From Spirochaeta isovalerica (GTDB taxonomy: Bacteria > Spirochaetota > Spirochaetia > DSM-2461), in the NCBI RefSeq assembly GCF_014207565.1, contig NZ_JACHGJ010000007.1, positions 186,001 to 250,000 on the forward strand: DNA of 64,000 bases, in the 5' to 3' direction. The translations under genes and the position numbers were made by a program. Shown in pieces: positions 49,318 to 58,052 of this stretch. Every line of letters begins with the position of its first letter. Within the stretch, counting starts at the first letter, position 1. The notes beneath the pieces were generated by a model. It saw nothing but the letters and a program-made list of their open reading frames with translations. It made no database searches and had not been told where the DNA came from.

Positions 49318-51381
49318 CTAATGGTGGATTTTTCTTATCAGTTTCTTCAGGTGATGAAAATAGGAATCACCGGCCTCAAGATTCAGGACCCATAAGGTAT
49401 AGATTTTATCAATAGGGAGTTTCAGGTCCCGGGCATAATCCAGAGGATAAGCCAGAGTGGGAATCCGCCCCTGTCCGGGATATCGCTGTCCCAGAAACCG
49501 GAGAGCTCTACCTATAACCGTCCGGTCCAGTTCCAGGGGATTGATGATAAAAAGCTTGAGCGAATTTGTCAGGTCCGACATATTCAGACCCGCATCGGTT
49601 TTATCCACCATTATGACAGCGCAGGCGGTTCCGCTTTTTCTCAGAGAGAAAAATGTTACGTCTCTGGAGAAACCCGATTCGCTGTAATCCCGGAGGAGCG
49701 TGCCGCTGTCGAGCATTCCGTCATCGAGATTGAAATTCTTCATCATCAGACCGCCTTCTTTCCGGTCGTAAAAAGACTGGAGGTCCCTCAGCTCCCCTTC
49801 AGTCGAGGGAGCGAGCTGCCATTCCGATGAGGAAAACAGTTCTGCGGGCTCTTCCTGCTCAAAGTGAAAATAAGCCCAGTCGTCCAGAGAGCATTTGCTC
49901 CGGTCATTGATCTTTTCCGCCATACCGCCGAACATGCGGTTGGGGAACTTGTTTTCCCTGCGGAAATAGCAGAATAGAAAATCGAGATGCATGCTCTCGA
50001 TATGTGTGCAGTTGTTTGTAAAGCTACCCACCTGATTGAGAACATCCAGTCCCGTATTCTGCCCGCTGATGCTGCTCGCGGCATGGTGATGGAGAAGCCA
50101 CGATTTTTCATAAGACCTGAGCATGGACATATGGCCCTGTATCTGATTCTCTTTCTGATAGATGAAATGCCGGGCGATAGCGGGTTGCTCGTTATAGAGT
50201 TTGTCGTACAAATCCTTGATTCTGTCGATATCCTCAAGGAGAAACTTGTATTTTTCCGGATAGATAAAACCTGACTCAAAAAAGAAACGCCAGAGAGCGT
50301 GGGTATCGACTGAATGGCTGATGTTGGAACGGTTGTCGATTTCATAGTGTATATAGTCGAGAAGACGGGTGTATTCCGGAGGATTCATATCCAGTATGGC
50401 CAGTCCGGAAAGGAGGTGCTCCGGATCGTTCTCGCAGTTTTTCCCCGAATAGATAACCTGAGCTTTGCAGAGCATGGAATTATTGCCCGGCAGGGTGATT
50501 TTCAAATCGGGAATCAGAAGCCCTGCGAAGAGAACAGATCGGTCCGCTCTCTCCTTTACGGAAATTCCCGACCCCGAGAGATCCTTCACCTTGAAAGATT
50601 TGTCCTGTCCCGAAAGGGGATGGCGGAAACGGACCTGGATAGAGGAGTTCATATCATAACGCTCGCCCCGGTACTCCTTTGCTCTGAATCGCTTGAAACT
50701 GGTTGAAGCGGGTTTTAAAACGAGCTCACTCCCCCCGGGAATATCTCTGGAACTGCCGACCGTGCAGATTCCCGAAAAGATCATTTCATTATTGTTACGG
50801 ATCAGCAGGGAAATCTGTTCTTCCCTGTTGAGGAGCTTCAGCGAACCGTTGTCCTTTCTGTTCAGAAATATAAGAAAACTGCTGGAGTGAAAATTCCTGA
50901 GAAGCCCCGTGAACATGGTTCCGTTCTGTATCACCGTAACTTCGATGGAACGGCAAAGTTCCCGGACCTTCTCCCGCCGCTGCATTTCATATGCCGATTC
51001 GGGCAGGGAAACGGAAATACCGTCGCTATGGATCAGACAATTACTGGGAGAAAATTCCAGAGTATTGTCAAAACCGGGAATCATGATATTTTCCAGATGA
51101 AAGCTCTCGAGGTTTTCCCCTTCCCCATGGCCTTTTACCCATTTCAGCGATAGTTCATCGGATACGCAGGGTTCGGAATAGGCGGGTATGCGGATGGTTC
51201 GTCCGAAAGTATTGTGTCTGAAGATAAGGGAGAGAGGGATTTTCTCAAAGTTGGTGTAATTGATCCGGTTAATGAAGTCTCTTTTGGGCACCTGACGCCC
51301 TGTCCGGTTATCCCGGAAAGCCTCAGTGGTATCTTCATTGGATGAGAATAGATCTTTTGTTAACGGAGATGCGTCAACCAA
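49318..51381 (-). CDS. PilZ-domain protein with acyltransferase-like C-terminus
   Basis: 687 residues. Residues about 215-345 form a PilZ domain: basic RFRAKEYRGERYD preceding and the diagnostic DLSGSG (DxSxxG) further on, so it should bind c-di-GMP. The N-terminal 210 residues look like a second PilZ-like barrel. The C-terminal 330 residues are mixed alpha/beta and could be a GNAT-like fold; I see no clear acetyl-CoA motif. It is upstream of, and 8 bp from, the HD-GYP gene. Confidence 0.75.
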   Translation of the reverse strand: MVDASPLTKDLFSSNEDTTEAFRDNRTGRQVPKRDFINRINYTNFEKIPLSLIFRHNTFGRTIRIPAYSEPCVSDELSLKWVKGHGEGENLESFHLENIMIPGFDNTLEFSPSNCLIHSDGISVSLPESAYEMQRREKVRELCRSIEVTVIQNGTMFTGLLRNFHSSSFLIFLNRKDNGSLKLLNREEQISLLIRNNNEMIFSGICTVGSSRDIPGGSELVLKPASTSFKRFRAKEYRGERYDMNSSIQVRFRHPLSGQDKSFKVKDLSGSGISVKERADRSVLFAGLLIPDLKITLPGNNSMLCKAQVIYSGKNCENDPEHLLSGLAILDMNPPEYTRLLDYIHYEIDNRSNISHSVDTHALWRFFFESGFIYPEKYKFLLEDIDRIKDLYDKLYNEQPAIARHFIYQKENQIQGHMSMLRSYEKSWLLHHHAASSISGQNTGLDVLNQVGSFTNNCTHIESMHLDFLFCYFRRENKFPNRMFGGMAEKINDRSKCSLDDWAYFHFEQEEPAELFSSSEWQLAPSTEGELRDLQSFYDRKEGGLMMKNFNLDDGMLDSGTLLRDYSESGFSRDVTFFSLRKSGTACAVIMVDKTDAGLNMSDLTNSLKLFIINPLELDRTVIGRALRFLGQRYPGQGRIPTLAYPLDYARDLKLPIDKIYTLWVLNLEAGDSYFHHLKKLIRKIHH

Positions 51382-51454
51382 GGGTGTAAATCCTTCCTGC
51401 AGTTAAAAATATTAAAGAGACCCAATATTTTTATCGGAAGGAAAAAAAAATAGA

Positions 51455-52105
51455 TTAGTTCATAATCTGTTTAAAAATTAATTCTCCTATCATTCTCGCG
51501 CCTCTGCCATCGGGATGAACACCGTCGGCAAAATACTCCTGATGATCCAGAAGAGGATAATGGAGATCGATAACCTGACAGCCCGACTCTTCGGCAATCT
51601 CCCGGATCAGGGGGATAAGACATTTATCCAGCAGAGATCCCTCCATGCCCCATCGATTATGAAAGACAGGGGGAGGAAGACAGAGATAAATGTCCCTGGG
51701 TTCATTTTCCTGTCGAAACGCCCCGATAAGTTCCAGATAATCCTCTTTGAAGCTGTCGAGAAAAATGCGGTTTCCGATTTTCGTGTCATTGGTACCCAGA
51801 GCGATAACGACAACGTCCGCATTGAACTCCAATGCTCTGGAATACTGAGCGGTGTCTTTATAGGGACGGTCTCCCAGGTCAGTCAGAGTGGCGCCGTTCC
51901 GCCCGAAATTTCCTGTTTCGAATCTTCCTCCGGAAAGGGACTCTACAACGGCGGGCCAGGAATTTTCATAGCGCTTTTCCAAGCCGAATCCCCAGGTTAT
52001 GCTGTCCCCGACGGCAGCGACTCTGAAAGGATCGGAAGATCCGCTCTCGCTGAACAGGGAAAGAGAAAAAAGACAGATATGAAAAAGAAATAAAAGACGC
52101 TTCAC
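51455..52105 (-). CDS. SGNH/GDSL hydrolase, exported
   Basis: 216 residues. Signal peptide (1-19), block I VAAVGDSITWGFG with the nucleophile Ser, block III ALGTNDTKIGN, and C-terminal DGVHPDGRGARM with the catalytic Asp and His. An extracytoplasmic esterase or acylhydrolase; substrate unknown. Its ATG overlaps the ptsP stop (ATGA), so it is translated with it. Confidence 0.88.
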   Translation of the reverse strand: MKRLLFLFHICLFSLSLFSESGSSDPFRVAAVGDSITWGFGLEKRYENSWPAVVESLSGGRFETGNFGRNGATLTDLGDRPYKDTAQYSRALEFNADVVVIALGTNDTKIGNRIFLDSFKEDYLELIGAFRQENEPRDIYLCLPPPVFHNRWGMEGSLLDKCLIPLIREIAEESGCQVIDLHYPLLDHQEYFADGVHPDGRGARMIGELIFKQIMN

Positions 52106-54345
52106 AGGCCTGTAAAACTCCCGATAAACTCATCCATTTCCTTTTGCCGGTTGATCGACAGCATTTCACGACTGATCCGCTCCATATGGGAAATGGTATA
52201 GCGCTTGAGAATTTGTTTTACCGGTTCTACGGAATAGGGAGAAACACTCAGATTACGTATCCCGATTCCGACGAAAAAAGGAACCATCAGGGGGTCGGAA
52301 GCCACGTCGCCGCAAACCGACAGATTTTGTATCTTATCCCCGGCTTCCCCGGCGATGGTTGCCAGGACCCGTAATACGGCGGGATGGTGGCATCTATACA
52401 GATAGCTGAGGTTCTCGTTGGTCCGGTCCACAGCCAGCAGATACATGATAAGATCATTGGTTCCGATGGAGAGAAAGTCAGTTTCCCGCGCCAGATCACC
52501 TACTGACATAGCTGCGGAAGGCAGCTCCACCATGGCTCCGATCTTCGGATTTCTCTGAAAAGCGACACCTCTTGCCTCAAGATGGGCTGCACAGATAGAA
52601 ATTTCCTCTTTAGCCTCCAGAACTTCCTCGACACTGGAAACCATGGGGAGCATAATTCCCAGATCGGCGCCGTCCCCCGCTCTCAGCATGGCTTTGAGCT
52701 GTTCGCGGAACATTCCCCTGTTGGCCAGGGAAAAGCGAATCCCTCTGACTCCGAGAAAAGGATTCATCTCCGTCTCGCTCCGCCCTTCGAGCAGTTTGTC
52801 CCCTCCGATATCCGCGGTTCTGAGGATAACCGGTTTGCCCTGCTGACTTTTAACGATAGCTCTGTATATGCGGTACTGCTGCTCCTCAAGAAGGAAGTCG
52901 TTTTTCAGGATAAAGGGAAACTCGCTCCTGTATAACCCGATACCTTCAGCTCCCTGCCGCACCGCTTCCCTGGCATCATTGAGAATATTGATATTAGCCA
53001 TGACCCGGACGGGAATGCCGTCAGCACTGCATCCGTGAACCCTGTTGATATTTTCCGAACGGCGCGGCGGAGACGTTTCCGCCAGAAGCCGGGTCCGGTC
53101 TTCTTCATGGGGATTGATATAGAGTTTCCCTTCGCCGGCATCCAGTATAAGATCAGTCCCTTCGGGAATTGTCAGAAAAGTCTTTTCTTCGCAGATCAGG
53201 ACAGGCACGTCGAGTGAGCGGGCCAGAATGGAAATATGAGCAGTCACTCCAGAGCCTTTGAGAACGATGCCTGAAGCTTTTTCCACAGCAAGCCTGAAGA
53301 GATCGGAGGGATAAATGTGCCGGCAGAGGACTATGCGCCCCTCGTAGGAAAACCCCTTGTCCCCATCTTCCGACATATTGCTGATAAGGCGGAAGCCGAG
53401 ATCCCGCACATCCTGGGCTTTTTCGGCAAAACGGATCTCTGTCATGGAGGCGAAACGGTCGGCGTATTCATTGATGACCTGACAAACAGCATGGGAGGCT
53501 TCTCTGCCCTCATTGATTAATGCCCTCATTTTGCTGATAAAGCTGTGGTCCTTAAGCATGTAGATCTGGGCTGTAAAAATCATGGAGACGATTTCCGACT
53601 CTCCCGAAGCGGCTGAATCCTGGTACTGAGCCAGCTGTCTGAGAGAGAGCTCGAGGGCCTGCTCAAAGCGGGCGGCTTCCTTTTCTTTCGTTCCCGCCGG
53701 CTGGAGGCTCTCTGCAGCCGTCTCCATATCACTCCATTCGGGCAGGGCTTTACCCGAAGCGATTCCTTCGGAGGTTTTCATCCCCTTCAGAACCATTCTT
53801 CCTGAAATCTCCTGATCCAGTTTACAGACGGGATGATTGATGAAAACAAGGGCATCGGAGAGACGATCGCTAAAGAGCGATGCCGCTTCCATAACCGAAG
53901 CTTTGTCCATATGAGAGAAAGCGTCGGCATGGCGGTGTCCGAGAAGCAGAATCCCGTTTTTTCCGTTTCCCCGCAAAAATGGGACGATTATTTTTGATTG
54001 AAGTGTACTGTCTTCTCTTTTTCCGGAAACATCCCCTAAAAGTCGAACGGTTCCTTCGCGAAAGGCTCTGTCCACTTCCTCTTTATCGAGAGAGAACCGC
54101 ACAGGCAATCCCTCCCGGCTGCAGCGAAGGCTGTCCCAGAAATCCCCCGAATCGAATCCCACCCGGAAAACGGGTTCATCTTCTAATTCATTATAACCGA
54201 AAATGGCCCCGAGAGATGCTCCGGAAATCTTCATCAGATGCCGGACAGAATCTTTAAAAAAGCGATCAACCTCTCCGGTCGTTTCAAATAGGGCGATTTC
54301 CCCACAGACTGTATCGAGAAAGCGGAATAAGGGATTTTTCTTCAT
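52102..54345 (-). CDS. ptsP: PTS enzyme I, GAF-bearing (PtsP type)
   Basis: 747 residues from ATG 54345 (frame open to 54414). N-terminal GAF (about 20-170), then the HPr-binding and phospho-His domain with GVTAHISILAR (active His near residue 369) and the PEP-binding barrel with GIGLYRSEF, FLGVRGIRFSL, FLSIGTNDLIMY and the acid/base Cys in LSVCGDVASDP. It starts the nitrogen-type PTS relay from PEP to HPr/NPr. The only other PTS protein in the window is the orphan EIIC at 22837. Four bp from the FhlB-like gene. Confidence 0.88.
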   Translation of the reverse strand: MKKNPLFRFLDTVCGEIALFETTGEVDRFFKDSVRHLMKISGASLGAIFGYNELEDEPVFRVGFDSGDFWDSLRCSREGLPVRFSLDKEEVDRAFREGTVRLLGDVSGKREDSTLQSKIIVPFLRGNGKNGILLLGHRHADAFSHMDKASVMEAASLFSDRLSDALVFINHPVCKLDQEISGRMVLKGMKTSEGIASGKALPEWSDMETAAESLQPAGTKEKEAARFEQALELSLRQLAQYQDSAASGESEIVSMIFTAQIYMLKDHSFISKMRALINEGREASHAVCQVINEYADRFASMTEIRFAEKAQDVRDLGFRLISNMSEDGDKGFSYEGRIVLCRHIYPSDLFRLAVEKASGIVLKGSGVTAHISILARSLDVPVLICEEKTFLTIPEGTDLILDAGEGKLYINPHEEDRTRLLAETSPPRRSENINRVHGCSADGIPVRVMANINILNDAREAVRQGAEGIGLYRSEFPFILKNDFLLEEQQYRIYRAIVKSQQGKPVILRTADIGGDKLLEGRSETEMNPFLGVRGIRFSLANRGMFREQLKAMLRAGDGADLGIMLPMVSSVEEVLEAKEEISICAAHLEARGVAFQRNPKIGAMVELPSAAMSVGDLARETDFLSIGTNDLIMYLLAVDRTNENLSYLYRCHHPAVLRVLATIAGEAGDKIQNLSVCGDVASDPLMVPFFVGIGIRNLSVSPYSVEPVKQILKRYTISHMERISREMLSINRQKEMDEFIGSFTGL

Positions 54346-54349
54346 TAAG

Positions 54350-54619
54350 TTAAGTATAGAGAAAAGAGCTGTCCAGTTCCATAAGAAATACATAGACCTC
54401 TGCCGCAAGTGCAAAGAGTTCCGGAGGAATTTCCTGCCCCGGAGGAAGGGATAGCAGAATATTGGTCAGAGGCTCCTGTTCGACCAGAGGAATACCCGCC
54501 TCTTCGGCAAGATCGAGGATTTTTCGGGCCAGATAACCCCGTCCCGATGCGATAAGCCGTGGCGCATCATCTTTTTCTCTGTCCCATTTCAGAGCGGCCG
54601 CTCCTTTTTCTACCCCCAC
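54350..54619 (-). CDS. FlhB C-terminal-domain homologue (FhlB/YlqH type)
   Basis: 89 residues. It matches the C-terminal cytoplasmic domain of FlhB/EscU without the membrane part: AAALKWDREKDDAPRLIASG, RKILDLAEEAGIPLVEQEPL. The NPTH autocleavage site is absent, as usual in this short family. Such proteins can support flagellar export in place of the FlhB C-terminus. GTG start, overlapping the preceding FliK-like gene by 10 bp. Confidence 0.82.
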   Translation of the reverse strand: MGVEKGAAALKWDREKDDAPRLIASGRGYLARKILDLAEEAGIPLVEQEPLTNILLSLPPGQEIPPELFALAAEVYVFLMELDSSFLYT

Positions 54620-55389
54620 AGGTCAATCCCCCTTTTCCTGTTTTCACCGGCAATGTTCTTCTTTCGGGCCTGGTCCGTTATGACAGAAATCCGGGGTACT
54701 TCCATGCCGTGTCTCTCGAGCTGCGCTCTTAAGGATCTGATAGATTTTTTCAGCAAGGCTCTCACTCTTTCATCTGCAGAAACAAAAGCGCAGCTGCGCT
54801 TCACCGCTCCGTCCTGAAGAATGACTGAAACATCACCCAGCCGAGGAGATGAAAAATCGATCCGGCAGGAAAAAGCCTCTTTATCTTCAACCATATCCGG
54901 CACATCTGATTCTTTACGGCCCACAGTCATGCGCCAATGCCGGTCATCGCTATTATTCTCCGGATCCGTAACAATATAGAACGGCTCTTCACTCCAATTC
55001 AAATTGCGCAGAACCGACTCCAGTTCCGACAGTCCTTTTGCGGTTCCGGCCGGTAACTCAGCTCCATGCTGCTCAATCCAGAGAGAAACAAACCTCTCTG
55101 CCAGTTTCAAGTCGCCGCTACCCGGAACAGGCTCAGCAGACTCGAGCAGAGAGAGAAGCGAAATCAGGGCAGGTGCACCGCGGATCTCTCTTCCCGCAAA
55201 TCCTTTTGACAAAGATAAGAGTTTTTTCAGCTTTCCGATCAAATTTCCTAAATCATCAATGGCCTGACCGGAACGGACTGCCTTCTCTCCAGAGACCCTT
55301 GAGGGAGAAGGTGAATTAGTTTTCCGGACCTTCCCGCCGGAACCGCTTCCATTCTCCCGTGGTACATGTTTTTTATTCTCTATTTTCAT
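54610..55389 (-). CDS. FliK-like hook-length-control-domain protein
   Basis: 259 residues. Ser/Gly/Lys-rich disordered N-terminus (1-50), helical middle, and a C-terminal region (about 170-245) with FSSPRLGDVSVIL and RVRALLKKSIRSLRAQLERH, matching the Flg_hook (FliK C-terminal) pattern. With the FhlB-like gene this gives the same pair as ylqG-ylqH in Bacillus. A role in export-substrate switching is plausible. It lies directly downstream of the structured RNA element at 55411-55605. Confidence 0.6.
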   Translation of the reverse strand: MKIENKKHVPRENGSGSGGKVRKTNSPSPSRVSGEKAVRSGQAIDDLGNLIGKLKKLLSLSKGFAGREIRGAPALISLLSLLESAEPVPGSGDLKLAERFVSLWIEQHGAELPAGTAKGLSELESVLRNLNWSEEPFYIVTDPENNSDDRHWRMTVGRKESDVPDMVEDKEAFSCRIDFSSPRLGDVSVILQDGAVKRSCAFVSADERVRALLKKSIRSLRAQLERHGMEVPRISVITDQARKKNIAGENRKRGIDLWG

Positions 55390-55410
55390 AGGTGTTGTTA
55401 TTATCGGAGC

Positions 55411-55605
55411 AAAACAAAAAAAAGCGCAGAATTTACCCTTTCGGTATCTGCGCTTCCAAACTGTGAACAGCTGTTCACTATAACCTCCTGCGGAGATTAT
55501 CTGTTAAAAAATCAATTCATAAAACCTTTTAGTTTTGGTGGCTCACCCTCATTATTCAACAATAATCAGCCTCCTCAAATCAAAGATTTCCGTTCCGAAG
55601 AACTT
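55411..55605 (-). ncRNA. Candidate structured small RNA or attenuator leader
   Basis: From a predicted start at 55605 the minus strand reads into GTTCTTCGGAAC (55603-55592), a cUUCGg hairpin at the very 5' end. Then come a stem-loop with ATTATT-GTTG-AATAAT (55571-55540), AAAAC/GTTTT (55536-55521), a 9-bp stem ATAATCTCC/GGAGGTTAT (55500-55480), a palindrome GTGAACAG-CTGTTCAC (55478-55463), and a terminator AAGCGCAGA/TCTGCGCTT (55455-55422) with T6-G-T4. Two mini-ORFs with strong ribosome sites exist: TTG 55562-55512 (16 codons) and GTG 55478 (25 codons). I do not recognise a known RNA class. Confidence 0.55.
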
Positions 55606-55611
55606 GTTATA

Positions 55612-55670
55612 AATATAAAACCTCAGCGTTCCGGAAGCAATCTTTTTTTTAAAAAAAAGATCTTTTTTTC
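55612..55670 (-). promoter_or_regulatory. Strong promoter with A/T-tract upstream element
   Basis: On the minus strand TTGCTT (55640-55635) and TATATT (55617-55612) are 17 bp apart. Immediately upstream lies a 20-bp perfect palindrome of T8A8 type (55641-55660) followed by another T-tract, giving a curved, UP-element-like sequence next to the -35. This is the layout of very active promoters. Confidence 0.6.
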
Positions 55671-55793
55671 CTCTCCGGAAAACGGCAGACTTGTGATGGA
55701 ACTTTTAATAAAAAGATAGATAGCCCGGTCTCATAATTATTTAATCCGCACTGAAAACTTGAACATCCATAAACGGTCAACTACTCTTATTAT

Positions 55794-57149
55794 ATGAATC
55801 GAAAACCTCTTGTCTTTCTACTGGTATTACTACTTTCCCTACTTCCGGTTTTCAGCGGCAATACTGCCTCGAAGCAGATTCTTGTCATGCATTCCTACCA
55901 TCAGGGTCTCTTATGGACAGACAGCATTACCGAAGCTGTGAAAAGAACATTCGGAGAAGCCGAAGGGCACTATGAACTGTATTTCGAATATCTCGACACG
56001 AAAAGGAATTCCGGCTCTGATTACTTTAACAGACTTACAGAATTCGAAAAGCAGAAAACCCAGCTGGCCGAACTGGATTTCGATCTGATAATCTGTTCCG
56101 ATAATGATGCCCTGGACTTCCTCACCTCCAACGGAAAAGATTTGTTCGGTCCGGTGCCTATTGTATTCTGCGGAGTCAACAATTTCACTCCTGCCATGCT
56201 CAAGGGACAGAGGAATATTACGGGGATCACAGAATCAATTGATTTTCATGCCAATATGAAGGCCATAAGCCGTCTCCATCCCGACCGGTCTCATATCATT
56301 TTCATAGTCGACAGAACATCGACGGGAAACGCCGTAATGGAAGAGCTCCAAACCGTTGTCAAAGATTACAGCGATCAGTTCACATTCGATTACCTGAGGG
56401 ATTTCTCCATCGATAACATAGACGAATCCCTGGGAAATCTCGGCGACGGGGACCTGATTTATCTTCTTGTCATGAATATCGATCAGAACGGCGTCTTCAT
56501 TTCCTACAACGATGCCATATCCATGGTTCGATCCGAAGTTAATGTGCCTATATACGGATCCTGGGATTTTTATTTCGGAAAAGGAATTGTCGGAGGGATG
56601 CTTATCTCCGCGACCAGGCAGGGGGAGGAAGCCAGCCGAATCGCACTGCAGATTCTGGAAGGGACACCTCTCGATGCGATTCCCGTAGAAAAAGGGGGCG
56701 GCAATCAGTTCGTTTTCGATTACAGAGAAATGGAGAGATTCGGAATCAGTACATCCGATCTGCCGCCGGGGAGTTCTGTCAAGTATGCTCCGGAGTCGTT
56801 TTTCAGACGAAACCGGATAACCATACTGACCATAGGCATAACCGCTTCCCTGTTTCTCCTGATCATACTAATAATCAGCTTATATCTGCGAAACAGAAAC
56901 AGAAGACTGGAGGAAATGAACCGCCTGCTCGACGAAAGAGTCAAGAAGGCGCTATCGGAAGTGAATACACTGAACGGGCTCCTGCCCATTTGCGCCCGGT
57001 GTAAAAAAATACGCGATGATTCGGGGTACTGGAACAGGCTGGAAACCTACATAAAAAAACACAGCAACGCCGAGTTTTCCCATGGTTTGTGTCCCGACTG
57101 CGCCGCGGAAATATATCCTGAACATTTTAATAAGAAAGAAGAGGCTTGA
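55794..57149 (+). CDS. ABC_sub_bind sensor with Cys-rich cytoplasmic tail
   Basis: 451 residues. Signal peptide (1-22), an extracytoplasmic ABC_sub_bind-type domain (about 28-320: KQILVMHSYHQGLLWTDSIT, FDLIICSDNDALDFL), a single membrane helix (about 338-362), a coiled coil and a terminal module CARCKKIRDDSGYWNRLETY ... CPDC seen at the ends of many signalling proteins. No kinase or cyclase output is fused, so it probably passes the signal to a partner. A small barrel-like protein gene overlaps its stop region. Confidence 0.78.
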   Translation: MNRKPLVFLLVLLLSLLPVFSGNTASKQILVMHSYHQGLLWTDSITEAVKRTFGEAEGHYELYFEYLDTKRNSGSDYFNRLTEFEKQKTQLAELDFDLIICSDNDALDFLTSNGKDLFGPVPIVFCGVNNFTPAMLKGQRNITGITESIDFHANMKAISRLHPDRSHIIFIVDRTSTGNAVMEELQTVVKDYSDQFTFDYLRDFSIDNIDESLGNLGDGDLIYLLVMNIDQNGVFISYNDAISMVRSEVNVPIYGSWDFYFGKGIVGGMLISATRQGEEASRIALQILEGTPLDAIPVEKGGGNQFVFDYREMERFGISTSDLPPGSSVKYAPESFFRRNRITILTIGITASLFLLIILIISLYLRNRNRRLEEMNRLLDERVKKALSEVNTLNGLLPICARCKKIRDDSGYWNRLETYIKKHSNAEFSHGLCPDCAAEIYPEHFNKKEEA

Positions 57150-57151
57150 AA

Positions 57152-57736
57152 ATGAAAAACAAATTGATAACAACGCTTATTTTTCTCTGTCTGCCCCTTG
57201 CCTTTGCGGCCGGCGAAGAGAGAAAGACGACCATAGGTCTCCATATACTGGGAGGCGGCCGCTATGATGATGTGAGGATGTGTGTCGGGTCACCCCAGGG
57301 CGTAAAAGGCGGCCCGATTATGGAAGTCTATCTCGACATACGCATCCCTGCCGGAGAGAGAGGGACTCTCGCTGTCAATATTCCCGTCATGCGTCCCATA
57401 TTGTTCGGAGTCGCTTTTCAAATGATGCAGTTCGAGCCGCAGGTCACTTATGAGTATTTATTTCCTACGGGATCGGAGAAAATCGATATTGTTCTGGGGG
57501 GAGGATTGGGCGCTGTTTTTCATTACGGCCCCGATTATAATTCCGCACCGGAAGACAGAGGGGAATCCTTTTTTTCCGCAGGACCTTTGTTCACCGCTTC
57601 CGCCGGAATCGTTTTTCACGGCAGAAGCGGCAACTGGACTCCGGGAGTGAAAGCATTTTACGCTCCTCTATTTTCTTCCGGTTATGATAACGGCCACGTC
57701 CTGGGAGGCGGAGTGGAACTGCACTACGGCTACTAG
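57152..57736 (+). CDS. Exported hypothetical, barrel-like
   Basis: 194 residues from ATG 57152 (GAGG 7 nt upstream). Signal peptide (1-20, ending AFAAGEE). The mature part is Gly- and aromatic-rich with alternating hydrophobic residues and ends GGGVELHYGY, suggesting a small outer-membrane beta-barrel. No family recognised. Coupled to the preceding sensor gene; convergent by 4 bp with the next gene. Confidence 0.6.
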   Translation: MKNKLITTLIFLCLPLAFAAGEERKTTIGLHILGGGRYDDVRMCVGSPQGVKGGPIMEVYLDIRIPAGERGTLAVNIPVMRPILFGVAFQMMQFEPQVTYEYLFPTGSEKIDIVLGGGLGAVFHYGPDYNSAPEDRGESFFSAGPLFTASAGIVFHGRSGNWTPGVKAFYAPLFSSGYDNGHVLGGGVELHYGY

Positions 57737-57954
57737 CCGTTCTGAGCTATATGCATATAGGCCCGGTCTTTCTCGTGGGGGAAAAGATCGGGGAGCATTT
57801 TTTCGGCCCCCAGGCTGTTGGCAACCATATACCTTGCGCAGTTGAGATTATTGGTTCGGCAGTATTTCTCTTTCATTTCCTCGACCTGATCCGGCTTGTT
57901 GCCCAGTTTATCATTGAAGAAAGGACATTTTTCGATGAATTCGCAATCACCCAT
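57733..57954 (-). CDS. Small four-cysteine protein of unknown function
   Basis: 73 residues with four Cys (positions 4, 10, 32, 39: GDCEFIEKCPFFND and YCRTNNLNCARYMV), consistent with a small zinc or iron-sulfur site. I have seen this pattern as conserved hypotheticals in spirochaetes; no function known. Ribosome site AGAGG upstream of the ATG at 57954. Confidence 0.65.
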   Translation of the reverse strand: MGDCEFIEKCPFFNDKLGNKPDQVEEMKEKYCRTNNLNCARYMVANSLGAEKMLPDLFPHEKDRAYMHIAQNG

Positions 57955-58052
57955 TTTTAAAGAACCTCTTTTGAAATTATCTTATGACTAGATATTTTTC
58001 TTCTAATAAATGATTTAGTCAAGCTTAAGTCAGGCGATATATCCGAAAAGGA

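Noticed and set aside
51405-51432. AAAAATATT/AATATTTTT inverted repeat
   Set aside because: A/T-only stem between same-strand genes; too weak to call a terminator.
55463-55478. GAAC-N4-GTTC palindrome as an SOS (LexA) box
   Set aside because: It matches the Gram-positive LexA pattern, but it lies downstream of the promoter between other RNA hairpins, and no SOS gene follows; an RNA stem is the simpler reading.
55366-55719. 117-codon plus-strand frame
   Set aside because: It runs antisense through the promoter, palindromes and terminator of the structured RNA, has no ribosome site and no protein-like pattern.
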